This document shows, one piece after another, positions 48,480 to 57,905 of a stretch of 64,000 bases of DNA. This stretch comes from Microcaldota archaeon (lineage in GTDB: Archaea; Micrarchaeota; Micrarchaeia; Anstonellales; Bilamarchaeaceae): assembly GCA_016932815.1 (NCBI GenBank), contig JAFGCC010000013.1, positions 1-64,000 of the forward strand, read 5' to 3'. A model generated the notes under the pieces. The model made no database searches and was not told the origin of the DNA. It worked only from the letters and a program-made list of their open reading frames with translations. The stretch's first letter is position 1. Each line of letters opens with the position of its first letter. A program made the translations under genes and the position numbers.

Positions 48480-50009
48480 ATGGCCCAGAAGGAGTTGGCG
48501 GAGAAACATCCCGATACCGTAGAAGGGCCCCCTGCCTTGGGAAAGGTGCCGGCAAAGATTGGTTTCCTAGACAGCATTGATGTGGAATTGACCCACGTAG
48601 GGTACGCGAACGTGGGGCAGGTCACCAAGGGCGAAGTGAGCGCCGCGTGGGGGCCAATTGAGGTCGGGCTGGGTGCTGGGGCGGAGAGCCTTGACTATTA
48701 TCGGGACCCGTTATTTTTCGTAGCGCCCCGGCTGGAAGTGCGCGGAATCCTGGGGGATTTCGAGCTTTATTCTTGCGGGAGTATGGTCTTTGTCCCGAAA
48801 ACCGATGAAACGAGGAAGTCCACAACCGCCTACCTGACAGTCGGGGGGGTGGTGGAGCCCCTCTCGGAGGAAAAGGGGGACACGCTGACGCTCAGGGTGG
48901 GAGCGGAGTTCGAAGCCAGCGGGGAGAAAATGTACAAGGACGATACATGGGGGCAGTACTTGTACAAAGCCGGGTTCGGGAGTTCGGTGGGTTACAGGAA
49001 TTTCACCATTTATGCGGTTGAGGAGATTGTATCCTACAATGAGAAGGTATATACAGTGCGAGACCGCTTGATACATCACAAAATAAGGTCGGGAATCAGC
49101 GCCTCCACCAAGGAGGGGAAAGTGCAGGCGGAATTCTTCCAGACGCCATTTGAGAAGGGCGGGGAGCTCTCCTTCACCTTCAAAGCCGGGCGCCTGGTCC
49201 CGCAGTTGTACGGCTGGTATTCCAAGGAAGGGGACATCCTCGGGAGGGAACACAAGGCAGGCTCGGGGCTGAAAATTGCATTCGGGAGCGGGGCGCTCAA
49301 CGTCCGCTCCAGGGTGGAGAGGGGGTTCGAACTCGGGGAGGGCAAGTATGACAATACGGTCAAGAACTGGAAGAAGGACTACGCTGCCGAGAAGAGGCGC
49401 TACTTTTATAAAGCCGTGAGGGAATCGAAAAGCATTGCCGAATTCGCAAGCAAATACCTGGGGAAGAGCACCCAGGAAATCCTCTCCGCGGTATCCATGC
49501 TGGGGCTCAAGGGGGACGCAAGGACTTACGACAAAGATGCCACGAACAAGGATATCGAGGAAATCGGCGCGGAAGGTGCATTTCTTGCACTGCGCAAATA
49601 TATAATAACGAAAATTGAGGGGGGAGGCGGGCAATGCCCGAACATAAGCGGGGCGCTCCAGAGCACGTTCCTGCGGGAAGTGGGATGGGAAGCGTATTCG
49701 GGCCTCATTGCCGCTGCGGAGTCCGGCCACGTAATAACCGTTGCGAGAGACCCTAAAACCGGGGAAGCGTACCTCTTAGACTACGGGGACATTACGATGA
49801 ACGGGAGGGGAAGGATATGGCCGCTGATTAGGCAATACGCGCAAAAGGAGGGGGTGGTGCCCCTGGGCGTATACCTCTTTGGCGAGGGCAACAAGGTCAT
49901 AGGTTATTACGAAGCCGAGGAGAGGAAGCTAAACCGGGCAATGGCGGGCGACAGGGAAACGCTCAAGGAAGGGCTGTTGCATTCGCGCCCAAAGAAGAAG
50001 GATAATTGA
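48480..50009 (+). CDS. MAQK/LLHSRP family paralog 4
   Basis: QCPNISGALQSTFLREVGWEAY...HVITVARDPKTGEAYLLDY; C-terminus GLLHSRPKKK. Confidence 0.87.
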   Translation: MAQKELAEKHPDTVEGPPALGKVPAKIGFLDSIDVELTHVGYANVGQVTKGEVSAAWGPIEVGLGAGAESLDYYRDPLFFVAPRLEVRGILGDFELYSCGSMVFVPKTDETRKSTTAYLTVGGVVEPLSEEKGDTLTLRVGAEFEASGEKMYKDDTWGQYLYKAGFGSSVGYRNFTIYAVEEIVSYNEKVYTVRDRLIHHKIRSGISASTKEGKVQAEFFQTPFEKGGELSFTFKAGRLVPQLYGWYSKEGDILGREHKAGSGLKIAFGSGALNVRSRVERGFELGEGKYDNTVKNWKKDYAAEKRRYFYKAVRESKSIAEFASKYLGKSTQEILSAVSMLGLKGDARTYDKDATNKDIEEIGAEGAFLALRKYIITKIEGGGGQCPNISGALQSTFLREVGWEAYSGLIAAAESGHVITVARDPKTGEAYLLDYGDITMNGRGRIWPLIRQYAQKEGVVPLGVYLFGEGNKVIGYYEAEERKLNRAMAGDRETLKEGLLHSRPKKKDN

Positions 50010-50051
50010 TGGGGGCCGGACAAATGGGGTGCCGCGGGAAAACCGGCTATC

Positions 50052-51131
50052 CTAGCGCTTCTTCACGCTGAATTCTAGGAGCAGGTCTTCGCCCATTTTC
50101 CTCGTTTTCATGTTTCCCAGCTTTATCGCCTCGCCCATGGAGGATATTCCCGCGCCCCCGATTACGCCCTTTGCATCTTTTCCCCCTATTATCTTGGGCG
50201 CTATGAATAAGTAGAGTTTGTCCACTACCCCGGCTTCAAGCGCTGAGGCGTTCAGTTCGCTGCCCCCCTCAATTAGTATTTTTTTCATTCCCATGGCGCT
50301 AAGGGAGGAAACGAGCTTTTGCATGTCCACGCTTTCTTTTCCGCAGCAGAATACGGTGCAGTTTGCCCTGGTTTCAAGCTCAAGCATCCTGCCCCTTGGG
50401 GCTTTTTCCGTAGTGGCAATTATCGTTTTCCCATCCGTGTTCGCAAGGACCTTCGAATCCAATGGAATGCCCAGGCTCCCATCCACTATTATCCGGTATG
50501 GGTTTTTCCCGCCTCTTATGCGGGAAGTCAATTGGGGGTTGTCTGCCTTAATAGTGCCTGCGCCAACTACTACCGCATCGAAATCGCTCCGGAGCTTGTG
50601 AACGTATTCGCGGGATTCCTCTCCGCTAATCCAGTGTGAATCCCCATTTCTTGTTGCGGTCTTCCCGTCTGCACTCATCGCCATTTTTATTGCAACTAGC
50701 GGCTTCTGCATTATGTTTTTTAGGTATTCCCTGTTCAAGGCGACCCCCTCTTCTTTTGCGCAGGGCCCTTCTACTTCGATTCCGGCTTCCCTGAGTAGTT
50801 TTGCGCCCCCTACAAGCGGGTTAGGGTCTTCCATTGCGAAAACCACCTTCTTTATCCCCTTGGAGATAATCTCTTGGGCACAAGGAGGCGTACGCTTGCT
50901 TGTGTGCGAGCAGGGCTCCAGGGTTGCATACAATGTGGAACCAGAGAGGCTTTCTCCTGCGCGTTGTGCATCCTGCATTGCCTCGATTTCAGCGTGCGGC
51001 ATCCCGGGCTTCTTATGGTAGCCCCTGCCGATAACCCTTCCTTCTTTTGCGATTACTGCCCCCACCCGGGGGTTGGGGAATGGGTTGGATTTTCTTGCAA
51101 GCTCAAACGCCATTTCCATAAGAGTGTGCAT
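50052..51131 (-). CDS. ribD: bifunctional diaminohydroxyphosphoribosylaminopyrimidine deaminase/reductase
   Basis: HAEIEAMQDAQRAGESLSGSTLYATLEPCSHTSKRTPPCAQEII deaminase; C-terminal RibD reductase. Confidence 0.93.
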   Translation of the reverse strand: MHTLMEMAFELARKSNPFPNPRVGAVIAKEGRVIGRGYHKKPGMPHAEIEAMQDAQRAGESLSGSTLYATLEPCSHTSKRTPPCAQEIISKGIKKVVFAMEDPNPLVGGAKLLREAGIEVEGPCAKEEGVALNREYLKNIMQKPLVAIKMAMSADGKTATRNGDSHWISGEESREYVHKLRSDFDAVVVGAGTIKADNPQLTSRIRGGKNPYRIIVDGSLGIPLDSKVLANTDGKTIIATTEKAPRGRMLELETRANCTVFCCGKESVDMQKLVSSLSAMGMKKILIEGGSELNASALEAGVVDKLYLFIAPKIIGGKDAKGVIGGAGISSMGEAIKLGNMKTRKMGEDLLLEFSVKKR

Positions 51132-51140
51132 GGGGCTCGC

Positions 51141-51725
51141 CTACAGCATGTGGTTTAGCTTCTCCTTTTTGGTATTCAGGTATTTCCCGTTGTGCTCATT
51201 CGGGCTGCATAGGAGGGGAATCCTCCCCGCAACCTTTATTCCGTGCTCTTTTAGCCCGCCGATTTTTGCGGGGTTGTTGGTTAGGAGCATGACGCTTTTT
51301 ACCCCGAAGTATTCGAGGATTTCGGCTGCAACTTCGTAATTGCGCAGGTCTTCTCCGAATCCCAGGTGCAGGTTGGCTTCCACCGTATCCATTCCAGAAT
51401 CCTGGAGCGAATACGCCTTTATCTTGTTTAGGAGGCCTATTCCGCGCCCCTCCTGGTCCAGGTAGAGGAGCATCCCTCTCCCCTCTTTTGCTATGTACTC
51501 TAGTGCCGCCTCCAGCTGGCTCCTGCAGTCGCAGCGCAGAGAACCCAGCGTATCCCCTGTCAGGCATTTGGAGTGTATGCGCACAGGGAGGTTTTCCTCC
51601 CCTTCAAGAGCACCCATTGCAAGGCATATGTGCTCCTTGCCTTCTGAGTCCGAAAACGAGTGTATCCTAAAATTCCCAAAGCGGGAAGGGAAATCTGCTT
51701 CATCCAAATGCCTTGCCAATTGCAT
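51141..51725 (-). CDS. ribA: GTP cyclohydrolase II
   Basis: VRIHSKCLTGDTLGSLRCDCRSQLEAALEYIAKEGRGMLLYLDQEGRGIGLLNKIKAY. Confidence 0.93.
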   Translation of the reverse strand: MQLARHLDEADFPSRFGNFRIHSFSDSEGKEHICLAMGALEGEENLPVRIHSKCLTGDTLGSLRCDCRSQLEAALEYIAKEGRGMLLYLDQEGRGIGLLNKIKAYSLQDSGMDTVEANLHLGFGEDLRNYEVAAEILEYFGVKSVMLLTNNPAKIGGLKEHGIKVAGRIPLLCSPNEHNGKYLNTKKEKLNHML

Positions 51726-51732
51726 AACCCCC

Positions 51733-52611
51733 TTAGTTTCTGAGCGTATTGAGCAAATCCAGGGCGGCATCCGTTGCGCGCTCCCCGTACTCCTGCGCCC
51801 TCTTTTCCGCGTCCTCCCAGGTTGCGCCGTGGCCGATTATGCCCAGGGTCACGGGCTTGTTGAATTCCAGGGAGAGTTCCCCCAATCGCTTTGCGGTGTC
51901 CTTTGCGACTATTTCATCATGGGCGGTGTCCCCTTTTATCACCGCTCCCAAGACTACCACGGCATTCACCTTCTTGTCCAGGAGCATTTTCTTTGCAACA
52001 AGCGGGGAATCGTAAACCCCGGGGACTTCCACTACCTTTGCAACTGCCCCTGCGGCTTTTGCGCGCTCTAGGGCGGATAGTTTCATCCTTTCGGTTATGT
52101 CAGAGTTGAACCTGCATACTATTAGCGCAAGCCCCAGTTTCTCTTCGGTATTTATGGGGCCTTCATCCTCTTTTCCCTGCCTTGCGCCCGTTCCCGCGCG
52201 CTCAATTAGCTTCTGCGGGTCGGTTACTAGGAGCACCGCGTTGTGCGCGTGCTTTCTTATGCGGTTGTTGCAGATATCTATGAATTCCTGCGGGCTCCAG
52301 GCTTCGTTTTCGTGTATGAAAACCTCTATTATGTGCTTGCTGCATTTGAGCTTGGCTTCCTGCGTGCTAAGGGAGGCTTCGTGCGCGCATTGTGTGTCGA
52401 TTTTCGCTCCCCCCACCATTCCCAGCGCCATGCAGGAATCGCATCCCGAATCCAGGAGGCGCTTGCATTCGACTGGGAGGTCTTTTACCCCGGGAACCGT
52501 GCGCCGGGTTATTTCCACGTCCGGGTAATTCTTCTTTATTTCATCTATTGCGATTTCTCCCATGTTCACCCTTGAGAACATCGTGTCGACTATTCCAAGC
52601 TTCATTTTCAA
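51733..52611 (-). CDS. fusion: archaeal-type riboflavin synthase (RibC) + lumazine synthase (RibH)
   Basis: N-term GIVDTMFSRVNMGEIAIDEI, TVPGVKDLPVECKRLLDSGCDSCMALGMVGGAKIDTQCAHEAS; C-term LALIVCRFNSDITERM, VPGVYDSPLVAKKML, VVVLGAVIKGDTAHDEIV, LGIIGHGATWEDAEKRA. Confidence 0.9.
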   Translation of the reverse strand: MKMKLGIVDTMFSRVNMGEIAIDEIKKNYPDVEITRRTVPGVKDLPVECKRLLDSGCDSCMALGMVGGAKIDTQCAHEASLSTQEAKLKCSKHIIEVFIHENEAWSPQEFIDICNNRIRKHAHNAVLLVTDPQKLIERAGTGARQGKEDEGPINTEEKLGLALIVCRFNSDITERMKLSALERAKAAGAVAKVVEVPGVYDSPLVAKKMLLDKKVNAVVVLGAVIKGDTAHDEIVAKDTAKRLGELSLEFNKPVTLGIIGHGATWEDAEKRAQEYGERATDAALDLLNTLRN

Positions 52612-53297
52612 TCATCCTCCGGAATTCCGTTTTCATCTTTTTGCGCCATTATGCCCTCCCCTTCCCGCTTTAGCATGTCCTCCCCCTCCAGGAATGCAAA
52701 CCCGTTCTCTTCTGCGTACTTTCTCGCTTCTTCCTTTGGAAGCGCTTTACCTTCCCCCAGCATCTCGCAGAGGACCATTGCCCCCTTGTGCCTTGCAAGC
52801 CTCCCAAGCTCCAGGGCTAGCTCGGTGTGCCCCCTGCGGTTTTCTAGCCCGCTCCCAATTAGGAGGAACACGTGCCCCGGGGAGTAGAACTCCCGCTCGA
52901 AACTCAGGGCCCCATCCTGCACTACCTCATCAAGCCTGCTTAAAGTAAGGGCGCGGTCGTTGTCCGTAATCCCGGTAAACACGTTGCGGTGGTTTACCTG
53001 CAATGAAAATGCGGGCTTGTCACCGTAGGCGGTTTTCCTGCAGGACAAACCTTTCAGGGAGGGGTTTGCCTCCAGGAGGTCGGTTAGGAAGGGAAGATTC
53101 AGCCGGCTTGCCGATTCCCCGCTTATTGCGGCACAAATCAGTCCGCCGCCGTCTTTGCGCAGCCTCCGTACTTTCTGGGCATCTGCGAATTTTGCGCAGA
53201 AGACCATGTCCGCTTCGCCTTCGCGCTCATCCCCATCGTAAACGATTACGATTCCCCCTTTTGAGAGTTGGCGTGCAGCCTCGGCGACATTATTCAT
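52608..53297 (-). CDS. ribB: 3,4-dihydroxy-2-butanone-4-phosphate synthase
   Basis: GGIVIVYDGDEREGEADMVFCAKFA, LTLSRLDEV, FYSPGHVFLLIGSGLENRRGHTELALELGRLA. Confidence 0.92.
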   Translation of the reverse strand: MNNVAEAARQLSKGGIVIVYDGDEREGEADMVFCAKFADAQKVRRLRKDGGGLICAAISGESASRLNLPFLTDLLEANPSLKGLSCRKTAYGDKPAFSLQVNHRNVFTGITDNDRALTLSRLDEVVQDGALSFEREFYSPGHVFLLIGSGLENRRGHTELALELGRLARHKGAMVLCEMLGEGKALPKEEARKYAEENGFAFLEGEDMLKREGEGIMAQKDENGIPEDD

Positions 53298-53420
53298 TTA
53301 GGACACCCATACGTATGTTGGAATCTCAGGTATATATTCTTAGTTACAAATATTTTAGTAGGTTTCCCTGCGGAATGGGCTTTGGGGCAGTAATAAAAAC
53401 GTTTTATTGGAGGCATATGC

Positions 53421-55112
53421 ATGAGAAAAACCCTGCTTGCACTCTTGGCCCTTGGAGTGGTGCTCAATGCCTCTTTCGCATTTGCCCAGACCAGGGAAAC
53501 GTGTTATTCCTACTGCATGGGATGGAAAACCTACTGGAACAACGATTCAGTCTGGGATGGCATAAACGGGGAGTGCGGCCCGCAGGCCATAAGCGAGGCC
53601 CTAAAGGCATTCAAGGTAAGCAAGGCGGCGGTTTCTGAGGGGTTCGCAGCCGGGCGGGCCATAGAAAACCTTTATTGCAGCGAATACGTGCAAGCGGCCA
53701 TGGAATCCCATGCGGAGCTTTGCAATGCCTCATGCACGATAAACCCCTGGCTATACGGGCCGGACCTCAAGGTTTCATACGATAATGGGGAGCAGGGCCT
53801 TGACGCAGTGTGGTATGATGAAGCCACGGGCAGGGTGGGAATTACCATCCAGAATGCGGGAACGGGTTATGCAGAAGGCATCCTGGTGCAGGTTTTTGCA
53901 GGCTCCACCGAAGCTGCGGACTGCAACGTGAGCCAGTGGAAAAAGATTTCCGAATACATGATTGCGGAACTTGCCCCGAAAAAGGCGAAAAGGAATTCGG
54001 AGGGGATTCCGTATTACCACACCCGGGAAGTGGCATGGGAGCCAGAAGGGGGCAAATGCAACAAGGTGCGGGTGGTTGCAGACCCCAACAACGAAATACC
54101 CGAATTGGGGGAGCCGGGAATCGTTGGGGGAGACAACGAATACGTATTGATTGTTGACGAGATACTAGGCAGCCCGCGCTATGGGATAGAAGGGGAGCAC
54201 TATTCCTTAATGGGGAATAGTACCGACGACGTACACGTGGAGTTCGGCATTGCAAACTACAAAACCGAAAGCGCACAGCTGGAAGTGCAGGTAAAAAAAT
54301 GCACCGGTGGGGCGGTGCTCTTCTCAGAAACGCTGGAGCTTGGGGCGGGGGAGGCTTCGGTTGTGGAAACCGAACTCCCCAACATGTTCTGGCTTGACGA
54401 ATACACCCTGCAAAAAACGCGCTGCGTTGTGCTCGTTGCGGGGGACGGGGAGAGCTTTGCGCGCATTAGGATGTACCCTTCGATATATTCTGGAACCATA
54501 GAGGGGGCGGTATTCGACAGATTGGGGAACCCGGTTGAAGGCGCGATTGTAAGCCTTGGAAACGGCAGGGAAACGATTTCCGGTTCCGGCGGCATATACC
54601 TGTTTAGGGGAATAATGGAAACGGGCACTTACCACTTGTCCGCGCAAGCCCCAGGAGGCGGGGAAACGGGCGGTGCGGAAGTTGAACTTCGCCTGGGGGA
54701 GGGCGAATCGTACTGGGACGGCCTTGTGCATTACGGAGTTGACATCGTGCTCGTGGAGGAGACCGGGAGCGTGCGGATTGGGTGCCCGGTTGGCGAATAC
54801 GCATACGAACTCTCTTTTGGGAACTTTACCTATTCTGGGGCAAGCCAAGGGCAGGGCATTATCATAGAAAACATGGCCCCGGGAGAATACGGTGCGGTTT
54901 TCTCGAAAGAGGGGTATTCTGCGGAATCCTCCCTGGCCATAGTTGCCGGGGGGGCGGTTTCATCCCTCGATTGCGGGCTTGAGCCCCTGGGGGAAACGGG
55001 GAGGCATGAAGCCTTTGAGGGGGGAGCCGGAACCGCTGCCGCACCGAAGACGGGCATCCTGGAGGGAATAATCGATGCCATAATTTCCTTCTTTAGGGGG
55101 ATATTCGGGTAA
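53421..55112 (+). CDS. secreted/surface protein with CARDB-like and carboxypeptidase-regulatory-like domains
   Basis: Signal peptide MRKTLLALLALGVVLNASFAFA; VGITIQNAGTGYAEGILVQVF; GTIEGAVFDRLGNPVEGAIVSLGNG; hydrophobic C-terminus IIDAIISFFRGIFG. Confidence 0.8.
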   Translation: MRKTLLALLALGVVLNASFAFAQTRETCYSYCMGWKTYWNNDSVWDGINGECGPQAISEALKAFKVSKAAVSEGFAAGRAIENLYCSEYVQAAMESHAELCNASCTINPWLYGPDLKVSYDNGEQGLDAVWYDEATGRVGITIQNAGTGYAEGILVQVFAGSTEAADCNVSQWKKISEYMIAELAPKKAKRNSEGIPYYHTREVAWEPEGGKCNKVRVVADPNNEIPELGEPGIVGGDNEYVLIVDEILGSPRYGIEGEHYSLMGNSTDDVHVEFGIANYKTESAQLEVQVKKCTGGAVLFSETLELGAGEASVVETELPNMFWLDEYTLQKTRCVVLVAGDGESFARIRMYPSIYSGTIEGAVFDRLGNPVEGAIVSLGNGRETISGSGGIYLFRGIMETGTYHLSAQAPGGGETGGAEVELRLGEGESYWDGLVHYGVDIVLVEETGSVRIGCPVGEYAYELSFGNFTYSGASQGQGIIIENMAPGEYGAVFSKEGYSAESSLAIVAGGAVSSLDCGLEPLGETGRHEAFEGGAGTAAAPKTGILEGIIDAIISFFRGIFG

Positions 55113-55234
55113 GCTGCCCATGCCATGGGCTATATGCGGACGCCTTTGCCATAAAAAGCACATTTTTATAGCTTGTCTGATAGGTTTTGGCTGGGCTCAT
55201 GGCAAATGGCCCCTTTTGATGCAGGCGGGATTGA

Positions 55235-56212
55235 ATGATTGACCTGATTGTCGCCATCCTAACTATGTTCGTATCGCTTGTGCTGCTTGGGCGCGCATCC
55301 GGCATAACCGTGGAGAGCGCGATGAAGCTCTCGCGCTATTTTAGGATAAGCCAGCTTGCAATAGGGTTCCTGCTCCTCGCTTTTGCAACGAGCCTTCCGG
55401 AACTCTCGGTATCAGTTCTCTCTTCCGGGAGGGGCGAGGGGGCCATAGCCGCGGGAAACATATTCGGCTCGAACATAGCGAACATACTGCTAATAATCGG
55501 GTTATCCGCGTTCCTGCACGGGGTTAGGATAACCTGGAAGGGGCTGCGCGAGATAGGGGTCCTGCTCCTTCTAACTACGCTGATTTCGGCATACATAATA
55601 TTTAGCGGCTCGGTGCAGAACCAGGTGCTAGGATTCGCAGAGGGGGCGATACTCCTGCTAATTTTCGGGGCCTATTGCTATGATGAAATCCGCAAGGGGA
55701 GGAAATACGAGCACGCAAACCACGCAAAGCCCGTAAAAAAAGAAGCGGCGCTCAATGCATTCCTTCTGTTTTGCGGGAGCATAGTGGTGGTGCTTGCAAG
55801 CTCCGGGTTCGTGGTGGATTCTGCCGTGCAGATTGCCAAGATTGCAGGGGTCGCAGAAAGCTTCATAGGGGCAACCATCATAGCAATCGGGACTTCACTG
55901 CCGGAACTGAGCATAGGGCTCCAGGCAGTCAAAAAACGCAGGTACGCAATCTTCCTGGGAAACGCAATCGGGAGCAACATGATAAACCTGACTTTGATAC
56001 TGGGCATAGGCGCGCTCATAAACCCCATATACGTCCAGCTTCCCATATTCGTTGCTGCCCTGCTTTTCGCGATTGCCGCAAATACCATACTGCTGTATGT
56101 GGCTTCTGTGCACAGGGGGCTTGGGAAGGCGGGGGGAGCGCTTTTCCTTCTCGTTTATGCGGTATACATAGTTACCATATTCTTCCTGCAGCTGCGGGAG
56201 CTTGGGGGGTAG
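55235..56212 (+). CDS. calcium/sodium antiporter (CaCA family)
   Basis: FLLLAFATSLPELSVSVLSS...GNIFGSNIANILLIIG and IIAIGTSLPELSIGLQAVKK...GNAIGSNMINLTLILG duplicated alpha repeats. Confidence 0.94.
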   Translation: MIDLIVAILTMFVSLVLLGRASGITVESAMKLSRYFRISQLAIGFLLLAFATSLPELSVSVLSSGRGEGAIAAGNIFGSNIANILLIIGLSAFLHGVRITWKGLREIGVLLLLTTLISAYIIFSGSVQNQVLGFAEGAILLLIFGAYCYDEIRKGRKYEHANHAKPVKKEAALNAFLLFCGSIVVVLASSGFVVDSAVQIAKIAGVAESFIGATIIAIGTSLPELSIGLQAVKKRRYAIFLGNAIGSNMINLTLILGIGALINPIYVQLPIFVAALLFAIAANTILLYVASVHRGLGKAGGALFLLVYAVYIVTIFFLQLRELGG

Positions 56213-56242
56213 AGGTATTATGGGCCCCTAGCTGACGCAGAA

Positions 56243-57817
56243 TTAGGGGTTAGCCCCCCTGCCGGGGCTTGCAACGCTGAAGATGCCGAGTTCGCAGGTT
56301 TTCTTTTCCCCCAGGCTTTCCAATACGTAATCCAGCAATATTTTCTTTATCCTGGCAAATTCTTGGGGACCGACTTCGGTGTTTCCCACCGCATACCTTT
56401 TGCCTTTGGTGTTGAAGCAGAAAATGCCGTTTTCCACGTTCTCGCAGTTGTGGCAGAAATAGCAGTTGGTGCTATTATACGAGCTGTCCGTTTCAAAGCA
56501 GTTGGCAACGTTTGCGCAATCGCAGCAGTTGAGGCAGAACTTGGAGTTCTGCATCTTCAAATGCGAGCCGAAGACGAATTCGCATTCGAAAACCATGCAG
56601 CCTAGGGCCGAGTTTTTGGATTCCACGGATTCCGCAATTTTGTAAACGTTCCTGCTCTTGTATGAGAGGGGGCAGGAGTATGCGGATTCGTTGCCCCCGG
56701 AATCGTATTCGAAAGTGTAGTAGGCGATTTCCGATGCCTTCTTCATTATTTCCCCAAGCGCCTCGTTTCCCTCTATGGAAATCTTCTTTTTGCCCATCTC
56801 CAGCGCTTCTTTCTGGGTTACGCAGCGGGAAACCGGGATTTTGGAATAAACGACCTTTCCCGTTGTGGCGAGGGTGGGGGTGCCGAGGGCTCCCTTTACG
56901 CTTACTATCCCAAAGGGGTATTTTTTCATCCATCCTTCGTAATCCTTCATCGGGCCGAGCTCGCTTCCCAAGACGATTTTGCTGAGGGTTCCGAATGCGG
57001 CTTCCACCCCCTCCCCCGGCTCCTGCTCTGCCCCGGATTCTTTTGGCTGGTCTTTTAGGCCCCCATAGATTAGCGGGAGTTCGCCTATTCCCACGAACTT
57101 CTTATCCTTTCTTAGCTTCTGGGCGATTTCTAAGAGGAGCTTTTCCCTTAGGGGGAGGTATTTTTCCCTGGGGAGCTCCAAATTCCCTATTGCGTGCCTC
57201 TTTCCCCTCAAATTGAAGGAGAACATCGCCTCGTGGGTGTCCATGCAATTAAAGCACATTACGCAGTCGCTGGACCAGCCGATTAGGACGGCCTCGAAGC
57301 ACCTTGAGGAGCAAAAGCCCATATAAGAGCGCATCACGAACTTGGACTTTGAATAGGAGCTGGTTCCAAAGCAATGGTCGTTCTCCCTTGTGTGGGAGAG
57401 GAAGGCCCCATCCTTGCACCCTGAAACGTTGTGGGAATTTGAGAGGTTGATGCAGTCTATTGCGTTGTCCACTCTTTCCACTTTTGCGGTGCTCCCGAAC
57501 ACCCTGTTCCCGCAATAGACTATGTTTTCGCCCACCGCTTCAAGCAGGGAATCTATGTCCTTTATCTTGTTGACGTCCACCTTCGTAAATTGCAGTTGCG
57601 GCATTTCTTGGTGGGAAACGATTTTAGCGCCTTCTGGGTACATGGCCCCAATCATCACTTCCCTTCCGGATACGCAGGACTTCCTAATTGCGTATGGGAA
57701 CATGTATTCTTTGAGGTAGTCTTCAAACGCGCTTAGCTCGCCGATTTCTTCCTTGAAGAGAATCCTGCAGGTTTCCTTGAATGCGCTGTTGGTTTTTTCA
57801 TCCACAGTACTCATCAT
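56243..57817 (-). CDS. Cys-rich hypothetical protein with two KRxAxGN-type repeats
   Basis: CVMCFNCMDTHEAMFSFNLRGKRHAIGNLELPREKY and CHNCENVENGIFCFNTKGKRYAVGNTEVGPQEF. Confidence 0.7.
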   Translation of the reverse strand: MMSTVDEKTNSAFKETCRILFKEEIGELSAFEDYLKEYMFPYAIRKSCVSGREVMIGAMYPEGAKIVSHQEMPQLQFTKVDVNKIKDIDSLLEAVGENIVYCGNRVFGSTAKVERVDNAIDCINLSNSHNVSGCKDGAFLSHTRENDHCFGTSSYSKSKFVMRSYMGFCSSRCFEAVLIGWSSDCVMCFNCMDTHEAMFSFNLRGKRHAIGNLELPREKYLPLREKLLLEIAQKLRKDKKFVGIGELPLIYGGLKDQPKESGAEQEPGEGVEAAFGTLSKIVLGSELGPMKDYEGWMKKYPFGIVSVKGALGTPTLATTGKVVYSKIPVSRCVTQKEALEMGKKKISIEGNEALGEIMKKASEIAYYTFEYDSGGNESAYSCPLSYKSRNVYKIAESVESKNSALGCMVFECEFVFGSHLKMQNSKFCLNCCDCANVANCFETDSSYNSTNCYFCHNCENVENGIFCFNTKGKRYAVGNTEVGPQEFARIKKILLDYVLESLGEKKTCELGIFSVASPGRGANP

Positions 57818-57905
57818 ATTGTCACTTGGAAACTGATGGGGCGGATTTTCTATATTAAGCTTCTTGAAGGAAAATTAGCCAAAAGGACAAAAGATTAAAT
57901 AGATA

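Noticed and set aside
48711-49730. 339-aa antisense ORF over MAQK paralog 4 (also 46612-47298 and 46988-47542 antisense to paralog 3)
   Set aside because: Opposite-strand shadow of a strongly coding + strand gene in GC-rich sequence; composition is Arg/Pro/Ser-rich with no domain motif
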